Shown: positions 58,881 to 64,000 of the stretch, piece after piece
How positions within the stretch are numbered: the stretch's first letter is position 1
Layout: every line of letters starts with the position of its first letter
Assembly: GCA_038211615.1 (NCBI GenBank)
Contig: JBBQVL010000013.1
Span: forward strand, 3,487 to 67,486
Direction of reading: 5' to 3'
Origin: DASWJZ01 sp038211615
GTDB lineage: Bacteria > Pseudomonadota > Alphaproteobacteria > Rhizobiales > Afifellaceae
Length of the DNA: 64,000 bases
The notes under the pieces: model-generated
What the model saw: the letters and a program-made list of their open reading frames with translations, nothing else
The model's database searches: none
Told to the model about the DNA's origin: nothing
Made by a program: the position numbers and the translations under genes

Positions 58881-60353
58881 TCAGCCGCCCGTCTTGTTCG
58901 GATCCCGCCAGGCCCGCTCGAACGGCAGCCGCCAGGCGTGCGGGGCAACGAGCTGGTGGATCGACTTCGGCCCCCACGAGCCCGGCGCGTAGAGGCGGAC
59001 CGGCGGAGGGTTTTCCAGCAGCGGCGTCGACACCTCCCACAGCCGCTCGATGCCTTCGGCGGTGGTGAAGAGCGTGTGGTCGCCGCGCATGGCGTCGAGG
59101 ATCAGCCGCTCATACGCCTCCAGCACGTCGCCGATCAGGCCGGTGTCATGCATGGCGAATTGCAGGCTGAGCTTGTCCAGCCGCATGCCGGGACCTGGGC
59201 GCTTGCCATAGAAGGAGAGAGACATCTTCGAGGCGTCCGCAAGGTCGAAGGTCAGGTGATCGGGGCCTTGCGCGCCGACGCCCGAGCCGACGGGGAACAT
59301 GCTCTTCGGCGGCTCGCGAAACGCGATGGAGATGATGCGCTGCCCTTCGGCCATGCGCTTGCCCGTCCGCAGGAAGAAGGGCACGCCGGCCCAGCGCCAG
59401 TTGTCGATCGAGCATTTGAGCGCGATGAAGGTCTCGGTCTCGGATTCCGGATCGACGCCCTCCTCGGAGCGGTAGCCGGTGTACTGGCCGCGCACCACGT
59501 CCTTCGGATCGAGCGGCAGCATGGAGCGGAATACCTTGTGCTTTTCCTCGCTGATCGGCGCCGGCTCGAGCGCGGTCGGCGGTTCCATCGCCATGAACGC
59601 GAGGATCTGGAAGAGGTGCGTCACCACCATGTCGCGGAAGGCGCCCACCGCTTCGTAGAAGCCGGTGCGCATGCCGAGGCCGAGCGTCTCGGGAACGTCG
59701 ATCTGGACGTGGTCGATGAAATTGCGGTTCCAGATCGGCTCGAACAATCCGTTGGCGAAGCGGAAGGCGAGGATGTTCTGCGCCGCCTCCTTGCCGAGAA
59801 AATGGTCGATGCGGAAGATCTGGTTCTCGGCGAAGACCTCGTGCAGCTTGGCGTTCAGCGACACCGCGCTCGCAAGGTCCACGCCGAACGGCTTTTCCAT
59901 GATGACGCGCGAGCGCTCGACTAGCCCGGCCTGCGCCAGCATATGAACGGCCGGCAGGGCGGCGCTCGGCGGAACGCTGAGATAGTGCACGCGCTGGCTT
60001 TGCGCGCCGAGCGACTGCTCGGCCCTTTCCACGGCGGCCTTGAGAGGGCCGGCGCCGGAGGACATCGGAACGTAGTCGAGCGTTGCCGAAAAAGCCTCCC
60101 AGTCGGCATCCGTCACCTTGCGGTCGGAGAACTGATCCAGCGCCGAACGCGCGATCTTCCTGAAGCCGTCGACGTCGATCTCGTCGAGCGAGATGCCGAT
60201 GATCCGCCAGCCGGGGATGAATCCGGCCGCGCAGAGATGGAACAGACCCGGCAGCAGCTTTCGGCGCGCCAGATCGCCCGTGGCGCCCACCAGGACGACC
60301 ACCTGCGGATATTTCGGACCGACGCGAGAAGCGTTCTTTGCCAATTCGCCCAT
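58881..60353 (-). CDS. zwf: Glucose-6-phosphate dehydrogenase
   Basis: A 490-residue enzyme oxidising glucose 6-phosphate to the lactone with NAD(P)+. The Rossmann motif VVLVGATGDLARRKLL is near residues 17-32, and the substrate/catalytic motif RIDHFLGKE places His184 and Lys188 (numbered from ATG 60353). The C-terminal domain has the WAGVPFFLRTGKRM motif. Start is ATG 60353 or GTG 60362. It belongs with tkt and pntAB in NADPH supply. Divergent from the catalase gene across about 200 bases of shared promoter region. Confidence 0.95.
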   Translation of the reverse strand: MGELAKNASRVGPKYPQVVVLVGATGDLARRKLLPGLFHLCAAGFIPGWRIIGISLDEIDVDGFRKIARSALDQFSDRKVTDADWEAFSATLDYVPMSSGAGPLKAAVERAEQSLGAQSQRVHYLSVPPSAALPAVHMLAQAGLVERSRVIMEKPFGVDLASAVSLNAKLHEVFAENQIFRIDHFLGKEAAQNILAFRFANGLFEPIWNRNFIDHVQIDVPETLGLGMRTGFYEAVGAFRDMVVTHLFQILAFMAMEPPTALEPAPISEEKHKVFRSMLPLDPKDVVRGQYTGYRSEEGVDPESETETFIALKCSIDNWRWAGVPFFLRTGKRMAEGQRIISIAFREPPKSMFPVGSGVGAQGPDHLTFDLADASKMSLSFYGKRPGPGMRLDKLSLQFAMHDTGLIGDVLEAYERLILDAMRGDHTLFTTAEGIERLWEVSTPLLENPPPVRLYAPGSWGPKSIHQLVAPHAWRLPFERAWRDPNKTGG

Positions 60354-60554
60354 CCCAGTCACTTACCCCATGCCGGTGAACAAGCATAACCAATGCCACT
60401 CTGCGCGGCGTCCCGCGCGAAAGAATAGCATCGCCCCTGCATGCGAGCGGGTTACCGGGCCGACGATCGAATTAATTTTTCGACCGATACCGAACCGGCT
60501 CGTGCTTTCGGAGTTTGTGCTCAAAACCGTCAGCAATTCAGCAGGAGAGAGATA

Positions 60555-62673
<2,119 letters not shown>

Positions 62674-62740
62674 CGCTCACAAGCCGGCGGCGCGATCGCA
62701 ATTCGCGGCTCGGCCCGGGGGGTGGGCTCCCGATGAGCAA

Positions 62741-62772
62741 TCCAGGCGGCCGCCCTCCGGCGACCGCCTGGA
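62741..62772. terminator. Hairpin downstream of katE, possible terminator
   Basis: Nine-base arms (TCCAGGCGG at 62741-62749, CCGCCTGGA at 62764-62772) around a 14-base loop, about 70 bases past the catalase stop. No T-run follows on the plus strand, so termination is only plausible. Confidence 0.45.
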
Positions 62773-62879
62773 TGAACGTTACAAAGCCTTAAGGCGCCCT
62801 GTCAGCCGGTTGTCAGCTTGATTCTGGGATAGTGCGGTTTGTCGCGGGCAAAAGCGCGCGCACATAGCGAACCGCTCCC

Positions 62880-63650
62880 ATGAAGAAGATTGCACTCTCC
62901 CTTCTCGTCCTTGCTGCCTCCGGGGCCTACGTCTGGAGCCAGTCCGGTCCCCACGACGCGGCGGTTTCCTTGTCGCCGCCCGACGCGCTGCGGACCGGCA
63001 GCATAGGACACACCGCGCCGGGCGAGGGCGGCGATGCGCCGCTCACCGGCACGCAGCTCCTTCCGGCGGTGATGCGCGAGGCGAACGGCGCGAGCGAACC
63101 CGCCCGCGCGACAAGCGCCGCGTTCGTGAGCCGGCCACCGGCCGAACCACCGCCGGTGTCGATGATCCCGCCGCCGGCGCCTGTGCCTCCACCTCCGCCT
63201 GCTCCCATCGCGGCAGTCGTTCCGGAGAGCCCGTCGCCGCCGACTTCCCCGAAAGCCGTCCAGCTCGAGGCGCGGCTCCCCCGTCCGCGGCCCGATTTCT
63301 GGGCGGCGCCGGCCGCAAGGAACATGCGCGTTACGCCAGTCGCGATGAAGGTGGCGAAGCGCTCGGGCTATGCGGACGGAACCTTCACCGGGTCGGAAGC
63401 CGACGCATATTACGGCATCATCCAGATCCAGGCAGTCGTGCAGAACGGCCGGCTGGTCGGCATCCATGTCCTGCAATACCCCTCCGACCGCCAGACTTCG
63501 GTGCGGATCAACCGGCAGGCATTGCCGTGGCTCCGCGACGAGGTGATCAGCGCGCAGAGCGCCAACGTCGACATTATCTCGGGCGCGACGCTGACGAGCG
63601 AAGCCTTCATCCGCTCGATCGGCTCGGCGCTTCGGCAGGCGGCGCAGTAG
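62880..63650 (+). CDS. Periplasmic FMN-binding domain protein with proline-rich linker
   Basis: A 256-residue exported protein. Residues 1-20 act as signal or anchor (KKIALSLLVLAASGAYVW). Residues 85-125 are proline-rich (PPPVSMIPPPAPVPPPPPAP), a spacer reaching through the periplasm. Residues 160-256 are an FMN-binding domain (ADAYYGIIQIQAVVQNGRLVGIHVLQYPSDRQTSVRINRQALPWL) with the ApbE target motif ISGATLTS, where Thr239 would carry the covalent FMN. The next gene encodes ApbE itself, so this is a flavinylated electron carrier, probably feeding a membrane ferric or oxidant reductase beyond the window. Confidence 0.9.
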   Translation: MKKIALSLLVLAASGAYVWSQSGPHDAAVSLSPPDALRTGSIGHTAPGEGGDAPLTGTQLLPAVMREANGASEPARATSAAFVSRPPAEPPPVSMIPPPAPVPPPPPAPIAAVVPESPSPPTSPKAVQLEARLPRPRPDFWAAPAARNMRVTPVAMKVAKRSGYADGTFTGSEADAYYGIIQIQAVVQNGRLVGIHVLQYPSDRQTSVRINRQALPWLRDEVISAQSANVDIISGATLTSEAFIRSIGSALRQAAQ

Positions 63651-63655
63651 TTGCG

Positions 63656-64000
63656 ATGGGCGCGGTGCGGATCCTCATGGGCATGCCCATCACGGTGAAG
63701 ACGGTCGGCGATTCCGATGTGAGCCTGATCGACGCCGTGTTCGCCTATTTCGACGCCGTCGACCGGCGGTTCAGCACTTACCGGGCCGACAGCGAGATTG
63801 AGGCCATAAACCGGGGAGAGCTTGCCGTTGCGGACTATAGCGACGAGATGCGCGAAGTTCTGGCGCTGGCCGAGCAGACTCAGCTGGAGACCGACGGGTT
63901 CTTCGACATTCGCACCCCCGACGGTCGGCTCGATCCCTCCGGCGTCGTGAAAGGCTGGGCGATCCGCAACGCGGCGGCGATCGTTGCCGGCGCGGGCGTC
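63656..64000 (+). CDS. apbE: FAD:protein FMN transferase ApbE, 3' end cut off
   Basis: The first 115 residues of ApbE are in the window, from the ATG at 63656. They show MGMPITVKTVG, DAVDRRFSTYRADSEIEAINRG near residues 39-60 and the flavin-site RLDPSGVVKGWAI near residues 97-109. ApbE uses FAD to attach FMN covalently to a Ser/Thr in SGAT-x-T motifs, which the preceding gene carries. It starts six bases after the FMN-binding protein stop. The signal or lipoprotein leader common in this family is absent here, so it may act in the cytosol before export or the true start may lie elsewhere. Confidence 0.9.
   Translation, partial: MGAVRILMGMPITVKTVGDSDVSLIDAVFAYFDAVDRRFSTYRADSEIEAINRGELAVADYSDEMREVLALAEQTQLETDGFFDIRTPDGRLDPSGVVKGWAIRNAAAIVAGAGV

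Overview
This window is GC-rich, tightly packed chromosomal DNA from an alphaproteobacterium, most likely order Hyphomicrobiales (Rhizobiales). Supporting markers are GapR (DUF2312), the small DUF1244, DUF1192, DUF1465 and DUF4164 proteins, a TrcR-type DUF1013 regulator, an aa3-type oxidase subunit IV ahead of a split pntAA/pntAB/pntB transhydrogenase, a LpxQ-like lipid A oxidase, and rhizobial-style palindromic intergenic repeats. I cannot name the genus. Nearly everything is core genome; I see no prophage, CRISPR array, insertion sequence, tRNA or rRNA.

Layout. 0-8 kb: a DMT transporter cut by the window edge, N-formylglutamate amidohydrolase, DUF1244, GapR, a PAP2 phosphatase, a LpxQ-like outer-membrane protein and two cell-wall genes (DUF882 and an L,D-transpeptidase) next to a shortened NtrC-type regulator. 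8-16.5 kb: oligoendopeptidase F, a large membrane patatin, an AI-2E-type transporter and an ABC1 kinase. 16.6-21.5 kb: oxidase subunit IV and the pnt operon, into which an MNT/HEPN toxin-antitoxin pair has been spliced. 21.5-30.8 kb: rpsU, TPR and Sel1 proteins, then central carbon genes fba, pgk, gap and tkt. 30.9-34.2 kb: a periplasmic molybdenum hydroxylase operon with a dihaem cytochrome. 34.6-38.6 kb: zapA, an acyl-CoA ligase, an Xre/RES toxin-antitoxin pair and two DUF465 genes. 38.7-46.4 kb: purE-purK, efp, suhB, a MotA-like/OmpA-like pair, an MsbA-type ABC exporter and rpmE. 46.4-50.3 kb: DUF1465, a candidate small RNA, DUF1192, quinone oxidoreductase, trcR and a frameshifted TauE/SafE gene. 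50.3-53.2 kb, minus strand: yebC, GFA, a TIGR00282 phosphoesterase, the 5-formyl-THF cyclo-ligase gene and 6S RNA. 53.2-64 kb: prpE, a glutathione transferase, a membrane protein, an AAA ATPase, zwf, a frameshifted large catalase, and an FMN-binding protein with its flavin transferase ApbE (cut by the end).

Most interesting points: (i) the MNT/HEPN pair nested by 1- to 4-base overlaps inside the pnt operon; (ii) a structured candidate small RNA at about 47.15-47.26 kb with a perfect terminator, an exposed CCUCCC stretch and a CtrA-like box upstream; (iii) separation of the widely conserved zapA-6S RNA-fau block by an apparent 18-kb inversion; (iv) a response regulator reduced to its helix-turn-helix end; (v) two single-base frameshifts, in katE and the TauE/SafE gene, that are either real decay or assembly error; (vi) a patatin split by six membrane helices; (vii) an ApbE/FMN-binding pair marking a periplasmic flavin electron path. 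No complete new multi-gene system is provable from sequence alone; (i) and (ii) come closest.
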